Assembly (NCBI GenBank): GCA_900319525.1
Contig: ONOU01000005.1
Span: 39,771 to 103,770 of the forward strand
Reading direction: 5' to 3'
DNA: 64,000 bases
Source: an uncultured Prevotellaceae bacterium
GTDB taxonomy: Bacteria > Bacteroidota > Bacteroidia > Bacteroidales > Muribaculaceae
Below the pieces are notes generated by a model that worked only from the letters and a program-made list of their open reading frames with translations, ran no database searches and was not told the DNA's origin. The position numbers were made by a program, and so were the translations under genes. This document shows positions 1 to 11,867 of this stretch, one piece after another (position 1 is the first letter of the stretch; every line of letters begins with the position of its first letter).

Positions 1-1223
1 AGAGCGACGTGGCCAACTGGCCCGGCTGCGACCAGCTGGACTATCTGGACAACAATTACAAGGCTTTCTCCAACTGGTCCATTCAGATGCTCATGGAGTG
101 GCACCGTGCCGACCCCGTGAGCGCCAAGGAGCTCAAGCGCAACGAGGGCGTCTATGTCAAGCAGGGCAACCGCAACCCCTATGTTGACCACCCCGAGCTG
201 GCCGAATACATCTGGGGCACCAAGCAGCACTCGACCTGGACTGATGGCGGCGACATTCCTCAGCCTATCGTCAAGGAGGTGCCTGTCATGCTCAGCGCCG
301 ACGAGACGGCAGTGGAGCCCAATGCCTTCCGTGCCGACTGGACCAGCGGCGGTGATGTGTCGAGCTATACCCTCAAGGTCACCCGCCAGTCCGAGTCGGG
401 TGCCACGTTGCTGATGAGCGAGAATTTCTCTGGTGTGAATGCCAATAACGATGGCTATACCGACATTGGCGAGTCGCTTGACGACTATACCGACAACCCG
501 GGATGGAAGGGCTACAAGGTTTATACCGCAGCGGGCCAGTCCTTAAAGATGGGCACATCCAGCGCCATCGGCCACCTGATCAGCCCCAACCTGCAACTGG
601 GCAGCACGGTCACCGTGGTGTTCAAGGCCAAGAACTGGATCTCTTCCAGTGGATCCAGCGACAACAGCTCTATGATCATATCCTGCGGCAACGCCAGCCA
701 GACGGTTGCCCTGAGCGACAGCCCCGAGCAATATACCGTGGTGCTCAACGGCTGCACCGACAGCAACGTGAAGCTGGCCATGAATGCCGTCAAGAAGCGC
801 TCTTACATCTATAGCGTCGATATCTACGACGGCGACCTGACAGCAAAGGCGCCACATCGTCAAGTGGTCGAGGAGGGTGACTCCACATGGCGCATGGTGA
901 GCGGCATTGCCGACACCTGCTACACCGTCAAGGCTCTGGATGGCGGCATCTACGAGTACATGGTGAAGGCCATCTATACCGACGGCACCGAGAGCGTCTG
1001 GTCCAATATCCAGCACGTCACCCTCACGGGTGGCATCGCCGTGCTCACGGGTGACGTGAACGACGACGGCGAGGTCAACATCGGCGACGTTACCGCCATC
1101 ATCGACTACCTGCTGGGCAATGCCAGCGACACCTTCAACATCGAGGCTGCCGACGTGAACGGCGACGGCGAGGTCAACATCGGCGACGTCACCGCCATCA
1201 TCGACATGCTCTTGGGCAAGTAA
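1..1223 (+). CDS. Secreted endonuclease I with dockerin tail (5' partial)
   Basis: The gene is cut by the left edge of the window; the frame is open from base 3, so the true start lies upstream. The first ~70 residues match the C-terminal part of the endonuclease I (EndA/NucM) family, with EWHRADPVS, a QGNRNPYVDHPE segment and an IWG end. A fibronectin III domain seems to follow, split by an inserted ~130-residue jelly-roll-like domain; its second half contains YEYMVKAIYTDGTESVWSN. The C terminus has two dockerin type I repeats, each with a GDVNxDGEVNIGDVTAIID calcium-loop pattern. It is probably an exported nuclease that cleaves extracellular DNA or RNA. No signal peptide is visible because the N terminus is missing. 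A perfect hairpin follows the stop codon. Confidence 0.82.
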   Translation, partial: SDVANWPGCDQLDYLDNNYKAFSNWSIQMLMEWHRADPVSAKELKRNEGVYVKQGNRNPYVDHPELAEYIWGTKQHSTWTDGGDIPQPIVKEVPVMLSADETAVEPNAFRADWTSGGDVSSYTLKVTRQSESGATLLMSENFSGVNANNDGYTDIGESLDDYTDNPGWKGYKVYTAAGQSLKMGTSSAIGHLISPNLQLGSTVTVVFKAKNWISSSGSSDNSSMIISCGNASQTVALSDSPEQYTVVLNGCTDSNVKLAMNAVKKRSYIYSVDIYDGDLTAKAPHRQVVEEGDSTWRMVSGIADTCYTVKALDGGIYEYMVKAIYTDGTESVWSNIQHVTLTGGIAVLTGDVNDDGEVNIGDVTAIIDYLLGNASDTFNIEAADVNGDGEVNIGDVTAIIDMLLGK

Positions 1224-1247
1224 CACGCCCACTAACCTGCCACACGG

Positions 1248-1277
1248 CACGCCACCCGCTTTGTTGCAGGTGGCGTG
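1248..1277 (+). terminator. Terminator-like hairpin after the endonuclease gene
   Basis: Perfect 9-bp inverted repeat CACGCCACC / GGTGGCGTG with a 12-nt loop, followed by a T-rich but interrupted tract (TCATTGTTTT). It starts 25 bp after the stop codon. Confidence 0.55.
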
Positions 1278-1397
1278 TCATTGTTTTGCAAGACTATGGC
1301 TTGTTTGTGATGCCATTGATTGATGGGCTGGCACGGTGTTTGCTGTTTATGGAATAAGTTATTATCAGCAAAAGAACAAAACAAGCAATTATACTAC

Positions 1398-3599
<2,202 letters not shown>

Positions 3600-3627
3600 C
3601 CATCGATTGGCACATTTTGTAGCAGCT

Positions 3628-3668
3628 AATTCGTCCTAATTGCTTACCACAAGTAATCGGGACGAATT
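3628..3668. terminator. Bidirectional hairpin between convergent genes
   Basis: Outer 9-bp inverted repeat AATTCGTCC / GGACGAATT encloses a second imperfect stem (ATTGCTT / AAGTAAT). It lies between the convergent clpC-like gene and the small membrane protein gene, where it could end transcription from both sides. It lacks a clean T-run. Confidence 0.5.
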
Positions 3669-3683
3669 AACTTTACCTATACT

Positions 3684-4412
3684 TCATTTCATGCTTTTCA
3701 CCACCATGATGGTATCTGATGCCCCTAAAGTGGAACTGTACTTCAACATGATGGTGTCACCTGGAACTTTATGGTGCAAATAACTGAATTCCTGGTATAA
3801 ACCCTTATGGCCAGTCCATGAGACGCTATCTCGATTTACACCGATAATCTCAATGTCAATTCCACTAATGTCTCGTGCTATGAGAAAAGTGTCAAAACCT
3901 CTAGTCGTGTCTTGCCTTAATTGCAATGAATAGTAGTCATACCATCCATTATTGTGGTCGTTCCATGTGTCATCATCCACAATCTTATATTCATTACTGA
4001 ACAAGTGCTTACGGCATAACTGGATATGATGAATGACCCAGACGCTATCCAATATTACAGAATCAGACAATACTATGCGATGAGGTATCAACTCGTAATG
4101 TGTTGTGTCGCACTCCGAGCGTAACATGTAATCAGAGTACAAGCGGCTGGTGAAGAAGATACAGGCCGCACCGGCACATAGTGTCAAGACATTTATGCCA
4201 ATTAGGCCAAGAAGGTAACGATATTGCCGGTGAACAATCAAGAAAACGACGAGCCCAATCAGCAACAGGACCGAGAGAAGCACAAAGGGCGAAATGACAA
4301 GCAGGGCCAACACATTACTGGCATCGTCAAGCAGCAAGAGAACAATCGCCACTACAAGCAATGATAATTGCACAGCAGTAAGAACATGGATAATTCGGCC
4401 AAATTCTCTCAT
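3684..4412 (-). CDS. Membrane protein of unknown function
   Basis: Not recognised. The N-terminal ~110 residues form about four hydrophobic segments: LTAVQLSLLVVAIVLLLL, then LALLVISPFVLLSVLLLIG, then two more ending near residue 105. The remaining ~130 residues are polar, beta-rich and probably periplasmic, with no known motif (VIHHIQLCRKHLF, DTFLIARDISGIDIEI). The start lies 15 bp downstream of the tamL stop on the same strand, so it may be co-transcribed with tamB-tamL. The coding look is normal, but it could be lineage-restricted. Confidence 0.65.
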   Translation of the reverse strand: MREFGRIIHVLTAVQLSLLVVAIVLLLLDDASNVLALLVISPFVLLSVLLLIGLVVFLIVHRQYRYLLGLIGINVLTLCAGAACIFFTSRLYSDYMLRSECDTTHYELIPHRIVLSDSVILDSVWVIHHIQLCRKHLFSNEYKIVDDDTWNDHNNGWYDYYSLQLRQDTTRGFDTFLIARDISGIDIEIIGVNRDSVSWTGHKGLYQEFSYLHHKVPGDTIMLKYSSTLGASDTIMVVKSMK

Positions 4413-4427
4413 AATAGAGGACAGGAA

Positions 4428-6743
4428 CTAGAACGGGTAGCCGATGGCGAGATGGAAGGCGACGCCATCCTTGAAGAAATCGGGGATGTTATAATAGCCG
4501 CTCCTAGTGGTCTTATAGGGGGCATGGATGGCAATACCCACGTCGGCACGCACGACGAGCATCGACATGTCGAAGCGCAAGCCAAAGCCTGTTCCCAAGG
4601 CCAGCTCATCAAAGAAGTTCTTCATCTTCAACTGACCGCCAGGACGCAAGCCGTCATTCTTGAGTAGCCACACGTTGCCCGCATCCACAAACACGGCACC
4701 CTTGAAGTAGCCCAGGATGGGAAAACGGTACTCGGCATTGGCCTCAAACTTGAAAGTACCCGTCTGCTGATAGTAGGTGGAGCGATCTGGCTTTTCGGGG
4801 TGATAACTGCCTGGACCTATCGTGCGGACGGCAAAAGCCCTGATGGAGTTGGAACCACCCACATAAAACTGCTCCCTGTAAGGCAGCTCGTTGCTGTTAC
4901 CATAGGCATGAACCGCACCCATGAGCACGCGGGTTGCCAGTACGCCCACATTGCCCAACTTGCGGTTCCATACAAGCTGGGCCTGGGCCTTGACAAACTG
5001 CGAGAACGGTGTGCCAAAGAGTTCCTTAGTGCAATTGGTCTTGAAAATCGACCAGATACCCGACAAGACATTTCCTGCCTCGGCGACACCAGCAGTGAGC
5101 GTGATATGGTCAACAGGTGTGATATCGCGGTCATAGGTATATACATACTCAATCTTGGGGATAAACACGTCGATGAAGCTCTGCGCCAAGCCGGGATTGG
5201 CCTCCATGTCAGATTTAAACTTATCAGAGCGGCTGATGACCTTGTTGTAGGTGAGCTTGAACGGCGTGAGCTCATGGCTGGAGTAGCGACCACCATGCCA
5301 TTCCCATGACGCCGCCAAACCAAACTGAGCCATCTTGAAGAAACCGGGACGGTTCATCAGGTCAGCACTGATGGACAGACGGGTCCAATTGGTGTAACGA
5401 CGCGAGGGATAGAGGAACTTGGGCGCTATCAGGCGCGGGAAATCCAATTTGCCTTCGATACCGAACTCATAGGAATCCAAATCCGAGCCATTGTAGTCAC
5501 CGCCGCTCGTCTGCCACTCGTAATCGCCGTAAATATCTACCGAGAACTTCTCTCCTGCCCCAAAGGCATTCTTGTGGGTAGCGCCCACCTCGATACCTGG
5601 ACCGATGAAGCTGTTACTCTTAGACGCGCCATGCATCTCGAAGGACACCTCCCACGGCTTGTCCAGCTGGCAATAGATGGCCAGATCGAGCAGGCCATCG
5701 CCCTCGGGGGTGATGCTGTCGAGCGGATTAACCTGAATATCGACAGTGCTGAAGATTCCCAACCGCGACAGAGCCGCCTGGGTGCGGTCGATGCTGTTGA
5801 CACGGAACACCCTACCCTTGCGGGCCCTGATGCATGACGGTATCACATGGTCCTTGATATAGACCGGTTCATAGCGGATGAGCGTACAATTCCTCATCTC
5901 GACGGTGTCGGCCTCGCCCACGGCGTCATCATTGACGACCGAGGCGGTGATATCGTTCACCACATAGCGCGTCTTGGCATTATTGGGGATGTCGCCCGAC
6001 GGAATCAGGCGCATGTGAATCACTCCCTTGTCCTGGACGCTGTCGGCCAGATACTGGATATACTCGGGCCTGAAGAAATAATAACCACGGTTGCGCACAA
6101 AGTTGGTGATATCGATGCGCACTGCCGCCAGCGAGTCGAGGCAGTAGCGGCTCCCGGTCTGCAAGTAACCGTTAGCTCTGGCCAGCGAGTCCACCAGCTG
6201 CATGACAGGCTCATTACTGCCTATGTACTCAACATTGCCTATAGTGTAAGGCGGACGGATATCCACATCATAGGAGATCTTGGCCTTTTTGGGATTCTTC
6301 TTGGAGGGATGCAGCTGATAGCTGGCCTGGGACGTGAAATAGCCGTTATTGCGCAGGATGGTGTTTATCATGTCCACACGCGCCTGCGGATTGACACGCT
6401 TGATGAGCACCGGCTTGGCGGCAAAATGCTTGTAGAGCCATCCCTTCAAGCCTGTCGCATCCTCGTCGATGTTGTTATAGATCATCAAGCCGAACGGGAA
6501 CGGCGTGCGGTAATAGGGCGAATAGAGTGGATTGTTGGGACGCACATTGATGGCCGTGAAAATATCCTCTTTCATGCCCGGGTCGGCCTTGACGCTGTCC
6601 TCGTGGTACTTGAGGCGCTTCACTCCCGTGTAGAGCACATCGTTCTCGCCCAGCTTCCTGGTCGTTGAGCAAGACGAGGCCAGCAAGAGGGCTACCATAG
6701 CCAGCACAAGCGTGAAATATGTGTTACGGCTCGTTCTCATCAT
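4428..6743 (-). CDS. tamL: TamL, BamA-family outer-membrane lipoprotein
   Basis: Outer-membrane component of the Bacteroidota translocation and assembly module. The N terminus is a lipoprotein signal peptide with lipobox LLASSC (Cys25). POTRA-like repeats follow over roughly residues 30-400, and then a C-terminal 16-strand Omp85/surface-antigen barrel whose late strands include YVGGSNSIRAF, YRFPI and FVDAGNVW. The 771-residue length fits the family. The start overlaps the tamB end by 20 bp, which indicates translational coupling. The product should act with TamB in inserting or transporting outer-membrane proteins or lipids. Unlike proteobacterial TamA it carries a lipid anchor, a known trait of the Bacteroidota form. 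Confidence 0.9.
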   Translation of the reverse strand: MMRTSRNTYFTLVLAMVALLLASSCSTTRKLGENDVLYTGVKRLKYHEDSVKADPGMKEDIFTAINVRPNNPLYSPYYRTPFPFGLMIYNNIDEDATGLKGWLYKHFAAKPVLIKRVNPQARVDMINTILRNNGYFTSQASYQLHPSKKNPKKAKISYDVDIRPPYTIGNVEYIGSNEPVMQLVDSLARANGYLQTGSRYCLDSLAAVRIDITNFVRNRGYYFFRPEYIQYLADSVQDKGVIHMRLIPSGDIPNNAKTRYVVNDITASVVNDDAVGEADTVEMRNCTLIRYEPVYIKDHVIPSCIRARKGRVFRVNSIDRTQAALSRLGIFSTVDIQVNPLDSITPEGDGLLDLAIYCQLDKPWEVSFEMHGASKSNSFIGPGIEVGATHKNAFGAGEKFSVDIYGDYEWQTSGGDYNGSDLDSYEFGIEGKLDFPRLIAPKFLYPSRRYTNWTRLSISADLMNRPGFFKMAQFGLAASWEWHGGRYSSHELTPFKLTYNKVISRSDKFKSDMEANPGLAQSFIDVFIPKIEYVYTYDRDITPVDHITLTAGVAEAGNVLSGIWSIFKTNCTKELFGTPFSQFVKAQAQLVWNRKLGNVGVLATRVLMGAVHAYGNSNELPYREQFYVGGSNSIRAFAVRTIGPGSYHPEKPDRSTYYQQTGTFKFEANAEYRFPILGYFKGAVFVDAGNVWLLKNDGLRPGGQLKMKNFFDELALGTGFGLRFDMSMLVVRADVGIAIHAPYKTTRSGYYNIPDFFKDGVAFHLAIGYPF

Positions 6744-9700
6744 CTTTCTTGCGGTTTACGGTTGGTTTGTCGATGGCATCGTCGTTAAGCGGGACGATGA
6801 AGGTCTCGTCCTGGCTGGTGATGGCATCAATAGCGTTTTCCTGCAGCTTCAGCTCGGCCTTGCGGGCTTTCTCCAAGGAATCCTTCAAGAGGTATTCACG
6901 TGAATGCTTGAACTTGAACAGGTTCTTGAGGTTAGTGAGCTTGCGCTTGAGCACATAGGCGATACCGGTTTCGGTCACCTGGCCCTCGACCACATTCTCG
7001 TAGCTGGCGTGACGGAAGAGCTTCAGATACCTGCTGCCCACATCGTTGAGGTAATACTCCAGCGAGATGTCGTTGAACAGGTTATTGGCAATATCCTCCT
7101 CGGCCTTGGCCTCGGTGCTGTATTCACCACCCACGACAATCTTGAAGCGGTCGTTGAACAGCGATTTGGCCAAGCGGTAGCTATAGCTGGTCTCGGTGCC
7201 GTTGTGCTGGCCCTCATACTGGTTGATGCCAAACGAGAGGTCTATGCCCGGCAAGGTCTGTGCAGCCCAGTTGTTGAGCCGCGACTGCAAGAACGAGAAC
7301 AGGGCCGACGATGCTGTCAGGTTATTGATCGTTCCAGCGCTATTGGTGCCCGAGTAGGTGTTGTAGAGCAGGAGGTTGATGGCGGCCTGCGAGCGCTGGT
7401 TATCGCTCATCGACTGCAGCTCGTTCTGTACCGTCATGTCGCTCTCACAGCTCAGGTCAAAGTCCAGGTCGATACTGTTGAGCGTGCCGCCCACATGGGC
7501 ATCAATGAGGAATTCAACCGGGCGCGGCACCTTTTCCTCGTTTGTGACGCTGGTCTTGAGGCGCTCGGTACCCTTGAGGTTGAGCTGCGGGTTGAGCATG
7601 TCTCCACTCCAGGTGATCGAACTGCCGCTGGCGATGTCAAAGTTCTTCTGCGAGATGAGCGGCGGCGTGTAGCGCACGTTACCGTTCTCGATGGTATATA
7701 AGCCCGTGAGGTTGTCACGGCCTGCGAAGTCAAGCGAATACTGCAGGCGGCCACTGCCGTCCACCGTAGCGCGGTTCTGTCCGTCTTCGGAGAGATACGC
7801 GTTGATCTTCGCGCCCTTCTGCACCTCGAGGTTAACCAGAATGCTGTTGGAGCTGCTGCCACGGCCTGTCACAAGGATGGTCTGGTTACCGTTACCGGTA
7901 TTGTTGAAGTCGGTGAACGTCACCATATTCTCGTCAACGGTCGTCGACAGTTGAGAGATGTCGTTTTTCATCACATAGGTGATGTTAGAGCCCGACAGCA
8001 GCGTCGCCTCGGCACGCACGATCATGTTTCCGCCACGGCTCTTGACCGAGGCATTGATGTCGGCAAGGCCCTTGCCGAAGAGCTGTGTCAGATCATCCTG
8101 CTTGCTGTCCATGAACTGCACCTCGCGACCCTTTGCCGTGAGGTCAATGACCATGTCGTTCAGGTCACGCAGGTCCACATGTCCGTTGATGGTGACGGGG
8201 CTGCGGTTGGCTCCCGTCAGCCTGTAGTTATTGAACGTGATGACATTGTTCTCGACAGGAATGCGATCATCAGCCAGCCTCAACGAGCTACCATACCGTG
8301 GCAGGTTGACCCTTGCCGAGTCGGCAGTGAGATAGCCGTTCACCGTCGGGTTGTCCATCGATCCGGTAACCGCCATAGCACCCTCGGCATAACCGTCAAG
8401 CCAGATATAGCTTCCCGGAATAAACGCATTGGCACGCTCCAGCGGGAAACGATTGAATTGCGCTTCCATATTAAACGGAGAGGCCGCCGTGGCGTCGTTG
8501 AGCGAGCCTTGAAGCTTTAAGGCCTCCTTACCGTCGAGAATCAGGTCGGCAGTCAACCTTGTGGTGGCACTGGCCGGGTCAAAGTCAAAGTCGGCATTCA
8601 GCGTCACGTCACCCTCGGGCTTGCCGTTATAGACAAAGTCCTTGATGTCGATGACGCCATCACCGTCGGCATTGTAGCCATCCCAGTTGATATCGACATC
8701 GGCGTTGAGAGTGCCGCTGGTCTTGTCGAGGGCGGGCACGATGCGCGTCCACTCCTCCAGGCGCAGGTTATCCACATGGAGCAGCACATTCTCGGTGCTG
8801 TCGCCCGGCAATCGCGTCGTCAACAACTCTACACTGCTGCTGTCGCTGTTGAGCTGCAGTTTAGCGTCGAGCATGCGGGTGCGGTAATCCACATTCACAT
8901 AGTTGTCCTCGTTGAATGTCCAGTGGCGGTAGCCGATGACGGGATCCTTGCCGAACAGCCTCATCCTCACCTCGTCATCGGTGAGACGGGCGTTCATGCC
9001 CAGGCGGTACCCCGTCTCGTGCTTGATGTTCTGCTGGTGGAGCATGAAGTCCACCGCCGGGCCCTTGAAGCCTCCCTCGATGTCAACAAAGGCATAATCG
9101 TCCCACGTGCCCGGCCGGTTACCCATGTGGGCATTAAAGGCGAGGTATTTATTGTGCAGCTCATTGGCGTGAATGGTGATGGTGTCGATATTGGTCGTGG
9201 CATAACTGATGCCGTGGGCGCGTCCGTCAATATAAATGCTGGTGTCACGGCTCACCTCGCAGCTGATGTTGCGGAAGTCAAACTCATACTGTTGCAAGTA
9301 ACGCTGTACCAGACCATCGGCTCCCATGTGCATGTCCATGTCAAAGCGCGGCATCGACTCCTTGAGGCGCTCCACATCCAGCGACCTCTCCTTGAATTGG
9401 CGCTGGAACTCGGTAGCGGCATACTGTAAGTCCTCGACAAACGGCATCATGCCACTAGGGGCGTTCAGGTGGACATAATTGTCTTCATTCTCGACAGTGA
9501 TGCAGGTAAGCCATGGAGTGCTGTGAAGCGCGGCTTTGGCCTCGTCGGCAACCAGCAGGCTGCTGTCGAGCTGCCAGTCGATGTCACGCAGGGTGAGGTC
9601 GGCATCCCACTCCTGGGTGCGCAGGTTGATGTCGCCCTCGGCATGCAGGCGGGTCTTGCCGCTGCACGTGCCATCATACATGCCCAGGCGGTTCAAGTCC

Positions 9701-11637
9701 AGGTCACGCACGTTGCCATCGGCAGTGAACACGTAATGGTCGTTACAGATGGTGCCGTGAGCATTAGCATCGAGGTCGCAGCCCTTATTGCGGCTGGAAG
9801 CATACACGTCGGCATAGCCGCCGCGCAACTTGCCACGGGCCTTGATGTTGCCGTAATGGGTGCCGTTGTAGCGCACGCTGGACAGGTTCACGGTGGCATC
9901 GGTCCATGTGGAACCGCAATCGGTGAAGTCAAAGCCATGTCCGCGGGCGTTGACGCTGGCGGTCAGGTTCCTGACGTCATAGGCGGGCAGGAACGACTTG
10001 ACAGGGAAGTTGTTGAAGCTGGCATCGACGTCGTAGTTCTCGTTGCAGATGTCATAGTAACCGTCGCCTCGCATGGTGCCGCCACCTGTCGATACACGCA
10101 GGTTGCGGGCAACCCACTTGCAACCCTCTTTATTGATCTTGCCGCTCATCTTCATCGGCGGCAGTTTGACGTCCTTCAGGCCCAGCATCTTGTTGAGGAT
10201 GCTCGGGTCACGCAGGTCAACCTCGGTATCCAGGTCGGCTTTCATGCGGTCCATGTCGGTGGGATTGTAGATGGTGCCCTTGCCCTTGACGCGGCCCACT
10301 CCTGGCACGTCGGCATCCAGCGAGTGGATATCCAGACGCTTTTCGTTGCCACGGGCCTTAGCCTTGATTTTCACGGGTTTGTTGTGCGGGATATCCTTGA
10401 GCGCCTTGCGGGCCTCGGGCACGAGTTTCTCCACCTCGTTGAGGTCGATTTTGCTGTCGGTGTCGATGGTGGCCTTGCCGTTGGGCTTGCCGTCGAGCAT
10501 GTCCTGGTCCACGTGGGCATCGAGCTTGATGTCGCTGCCCTTGGTCTTGAGTTTCATGTTGTCGAGGTCCAGGCCGTTCTTGTTCTTGTTGACGGTGCCG
10601 CTGGCATCCTTGACCTGCAGGCCGCTGCGCTCCTTGCCCGAGAGATGCTTGACGGGCACCTTCATGTTCTCGCCATCATACTCAAAGTCATCGACCTCGG
10701 CGTTGACATCCTCGACCTCGATATTGTCGGGATCGAGCGTGGTTCCGGGCTTGTTGGGCTTCTTGCCCGTCTGGGCATACTTGCCCTTGCTGTCTTTCAC
10801 CTTCACCTTGCCGGCCTTGACCTTCCAGGGCTTGCTGTCGTCCTTTTCATTGGCGGTATCTTTGGGCATCGGGTGGTCCTTGGCATATTGCTTGGCGTCC
10901 TTCTCGCTGGGATGTTCATATTTCACATCCGCCTTCTCGACATCCAGTTCGTCCACGCTGACCGTCTGTTCGCCGGTATCGACCTTGACGTTCTTGGCCT
11001 CGGCATGGCCCACCTTGGCGTCAAGGTTATCGACCGTAGGCTTCATGTCCATCTTGAAGTCCACATCGTCGGCAGTGACTTTGTCGGCATTGACCTTCCA
11101 GGGCTTGCTCGGTTCCTTCTTCTCGGGTTTTTTCTTCTCGGGCTTGTAGCTCATCTTGGCCTTGCCGCCCTTGAGGGCAGCATTGCCCACATCCACCTTG
11201 TTGTTGTTCAGGTCAACCTTGGCTTTGTCAATATTGACGTCTTTCACGTCCACATCCATGTCCATCGAGCCGTCATCGGTCTTGATCTGGCTCTTGGCAC
11301 CCTTGAGCGAAGCATTCTCCACTTCCACCTTCTTGTCCAGCAAGGGTTTGGGCTTGACGTTGGCCTTCACCTCATCGGCCTTGAACAGGGTGTCTCCGTT
11401 CTGGTCGATGACCTGAACATCGGTAGCGCTGACGTCGAGCGGGAATTTCACGTTTACATCGCCCACGCTGATGTCCATGCCCGTCTTCTTGCTGGCATAC
11501 TCGGCGGCCATATCGGCGGCCGCATTCTGCACCCAAGGGATATAGGCGGCAAACGGCAGAGCCGCTACCATACCCAGTAGGCCGCCGCCCACCCAGGCAG
11601 CGAACTTGCTGAAGATATTTCCCTTTTTACCAAACAT
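6724..11637 (-). CDS. tamB: TamB, inner-membrane-anchored AsmA-like transport protein
   Basis: Very large (1637 aa) periplasm-spanning protein anchored by one N-terminal membrane helix (about residues 9-32, FAAWVGGGLLGMVAALPFAA). The first third is repetitive and lysine/aspartate-rich with alternating beta strands, including PSKPWKVNADKV and SKPWKVKAGKV copies. The rest is a long beta-taco scaffold. The last ~350 residues match the TamB/DUF490 C-terminal domain (GLYTIENGNVRYTPP, NLKGTERL, NLLLYNTYSGTNSAG). It partners TamL, encoded immediately downstream with a 20-bp overlap. The biased N-terminal composition explains the long antisense open frame across this gene. Confidence 0.92.
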   Translation of the reverse strand: MFGKKGNIFSKFAAWVGGGLLGMVAALPFAAYIPWVQNAAADMAAEYASKKTGMDISVGDVNVKFPLDVSATDVQVIDQNGDTLFKADEVKANVKPKPLLDKKVEVENASLKGAKSQIKTDDGSMDMDVDVKDVNIDKAKVDLNNNKVDVGNAALKGGKAKMSYKPEKKKPEKKEPSKPWKVNADKVTADDVDFKMDMKPTVDNLDAKVGHAEAKNVKVDTGEQTVSVDELDVEKADVKYEHPSEKDAKQYAKDHPMPKDTANEKDDSKPWKVKAGKVKVKDSKGKYAQTGKKPNKPGTTLDPDNIEVEDVNAEVDDFEYDGENMKVPVKHLSGKERSGLQVKDASGTVNKNKNGLDLDNMKLKTKGSDIKLDAHVDQDMLDGKPNGKATIDTDSKIDLNEVEKLVPEARKALKDIPHNKPVKIKAKARGNEKRLDIHSLDADVPGVGRVKGKGTIYNPTDMDRMKADLDTEVDLRDPSILNKMLGLKDVKLPPMKMSGKINKEGCKWVARNLRVSTGGGTMRGDGYYDICNENYDVDASFNNFPVKSFLPAYDVRNLTASVNARGHGFDFTDCGSTWTDATVNLSSVRYNGTHYGNIKARGKLRGGYADVYASSRNKGCDLDANAHGTICNDHYVFTADGNVRDLDLNRLGMYDGTCSGKTRLHAEGDINLRTQEWDADLTLRDIDWQLDSSLLVADEAKAALHSTPWLTCITVENEDNYVHLNAPSGMMPFVEDLQYAATEFQRQFKERSLDVERLKESMPRFDMDMHMGADGLVQRYLQQYEFDFRNISCEVSRDTSIYIDGRAHGISYATTNIDTITIHANELHNKYLAFNAHMGNRPGTWDDYAFVDIEGGFKGPAVDFMLHQQNIKHETGYRLGMNARLTDDEVRMRLFGKDPVIGYRHWTFNEDNYVNVDYRTRMLDAKLQLNSDSSSVELLTTRLPGDSTENVLLHVDNLRLEEWTRIVPALDKTSGTLNADVDINWDGYNADGDGVIDIKDFVYNGKPEGDVTLNADFDFDPASATTRLTADLILDGKEALKLQGSLNDATAASPFNMEAQFNRFPLERANAFIPGSYIWLDGYAEGAMAVTGSMDNPTVNGYLTADSARVNLPRYGSSLRLADDRIPVENNVITFNNYRLTGANRSPVTINGHVDLRDLNDMVIDLTAKGREVQFMDSKQDDLTQLFGKGLADINASVKSRGGNMIVRAEATLLSGSNITYVMKNDISQLSTTVDENMVTFTDFNNTGNGNQTILVTGRGSSSNSILVNLEVQKGAKINAYLSEDGQNRATVDGSGRLQYSLDFAGRDNLTGLYTIENGNVRYTPPLISQKNFDIASGSSITWSGDMLNPQLNLKGTERLKTSVTNEEKVPRPVEFLIDAHVGGTLNSIDLDFDLSCESDMTVQNELQSMSDNQRSQAAINLLLYNTYSGTNSAGTINNLTASSALFSFLQSRLNNWAAQTLPGIDLSFGINQYEGQHNGTETSYSYRLAKSLFNDRFKIVVGGEYSTEAKAEEDIANNLFNDISLEYYLNDVGSRYLKLFRHASYENVVEGQVTETGIAYVLKRKLTNLKNLFKFKHSREYLLKDSLEKARKAELKLQENAIDAITSQDETFIVPLNDDAIDKPTVNRKKDDENEP

Positions 11638-11676
11638 TTAAGTTCCCGTTGGTGCAGTTTTAATCAAATTAATATG

Positions 11677-11708
11677 CAAAGATAGTGATTGTAGAAAACA
11701 AAAGCAAA
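11677..11708 (-). promoter_or_regulatory. Bacteroidota promoter for tamB-tamL
   Basis: Read on the minus strand: -33 element TTTG (11705-11708), 20-bp spacer, -7 element TATCTTTG (11677-11684), which fits the TAnnTTTG consensus exactly. It lies 40 bp upstream of the tamB ATG. Confidence 0.75.
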
Positions 11709-11806
11709 TTTTATCTGATTTTATTGACAATTTGTAATTTGGATCATTTCATTCATCGGTGCAAGAAAGCGATAAACGCCCCAAAAAGAACAATGCTCAT
11801 AAAGAT

Positions 11807-11836
11807 AAAAAGTCCGCAGGCACGGGGCCTGCGGAC
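11807..11836 (-). terminator. Rho-independent terminator of the glycogen operon
   Basis: Perfect 10-bp stem GTCCGCAGGC / GCCTGCGGAC with a 5-nt loop, followed on the minus strand by TTTTT. It lies 31 bp past the glgP stop codon. Confidence 0.85.
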
Positions 11837-11867
11837 GATATCATTATTTCGTTCCTGAATAAGCGGT

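Noticed and set aside
9469-11580. 703-codon open frame on the plus strand
   Set aside because: Antisense to tamB; its His/Val/Leu/Gly-rich translation is a shadow of biased codon use in tamB.
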